Of a stretch of DNA of 64,000 bases, positions 64,000 through 64,000 are shown in pieces. The stretch covers positions 992,001-1,056,000 of the forward strand of contig NZ_JAETWB010000001.1 in NCBI RefSeq assembly GCF_016773205.1, written 5' to 3'. Under the pieces are notes generated by a model. That model worked only from the letters and a program-made list of their open reading frames with translations. It was not told the DNA's origin and ran no database searches. Position 1 is the stretch's first letter. Each line of letters starts with the position of its first letter. The position numbers were made by a program, and so were the translations under genes. The DNA is from Belnapia arida. Its GTDB lineage: Bacteria; Pseudomonadota; Alphaproteobacteria; Acetobacterales; Acetobacteraceae.

Positions 64000-64000
64000 G

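Overview
The window is about 70% GC and gene-dense, with no gene-free stretch longer than about 250 bases. It reads as chromosomal DNA of an alphaproteobacterium, most likely Acetobacteraceae of the Roseomonas type. That placement is inferred from several traits: many orphan tripartite-tricarboxylate (Bug/TctC) and TRAP solute receptors, a PleD-type diguanylate cyclase, an HWE-family kinase relic, a cydDC pair and a histidine-utilisation pathway that uses HutF. I see no tRNA, rRNA, CRISPR array, insertion sequence or prophage.

Region by region. 1-9.1 kb: the tail of an amine oxidase, then a minus-strand operon hutU-hutH-hutI-thioesterase-outer membrane protein. Next come a PAP2 phosphatase and a divergent diacylglycerol-kinase-like gene, and hutF on the plus strand. 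HutH, HutU, HutI and HutF together take histidine to N-formylglutamate; hutG and a hutC repressor are not in the window. 9.1-11.2 kb: two overlapping radical-SAM genes of the spore photoproduct lyase superfamily. 11.3-13.2 kb: an orphan TRAP receptor and a polysaccharide deacetylase. 13.3-17.6 kb: cydD, cydC and a closely spaced radical-SAM gene. 17.7-24.6 kb: an OmpA lipoprotein, recQ, a YihY protein, an ABCD-type ABC transporter with DUF1499 and DUF3253 proteins, and an FAD oxidoreductase. 24.6-26.3 kb: a broken HWE histidine kinase with several lesions.

26.3-31.5 kb: a DUF1194 protein, then a large FAD/Fe-S 2-hydroxyacid dehydrogenase divergent from a serine-glyoxylate-type aminotransferase, with an operator-like inverted repeat around a perfect TATAAT between them. 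31.7-35.5 kb: pleD, rpmG, a CYTH-CHAD protein and sixA. 35.5-43.5 kb: a minus-strand catabolic block that runs from a GntR/FCD regulator through a gamma-glutamyltransferase-like hydrolase, a Bug receptor, an orphan RutA, an amidase and a fumarylacetoacetase-family enzyme to a second Bug receptor. 43.7-50.7 kb: a thioesterase, denD, dpaL and the ugpBAEC importer.

50.8-64 kb: a Bug receptor, a LivJ-type receptor, a quinone oxidoreductase, an EamA transporter, an alpha/beta hydrolase, a TRAP pair with a fused DctQM permease, an acyl-CoA ligase translationally coupled to a tandem PPC (DUF296) protein, a VOC protein, a glycine-zipper lipoprotein and a second TRAP permease that runs off the right edge. 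The best candidates for undescribed biology are the orphan-rutA catabolic block, the paired SPL-like radical-SAM genes (one lacking the SPL catalytic cysteine), the cydDC-radical-SAM unit, and the ligase-PPC pair.
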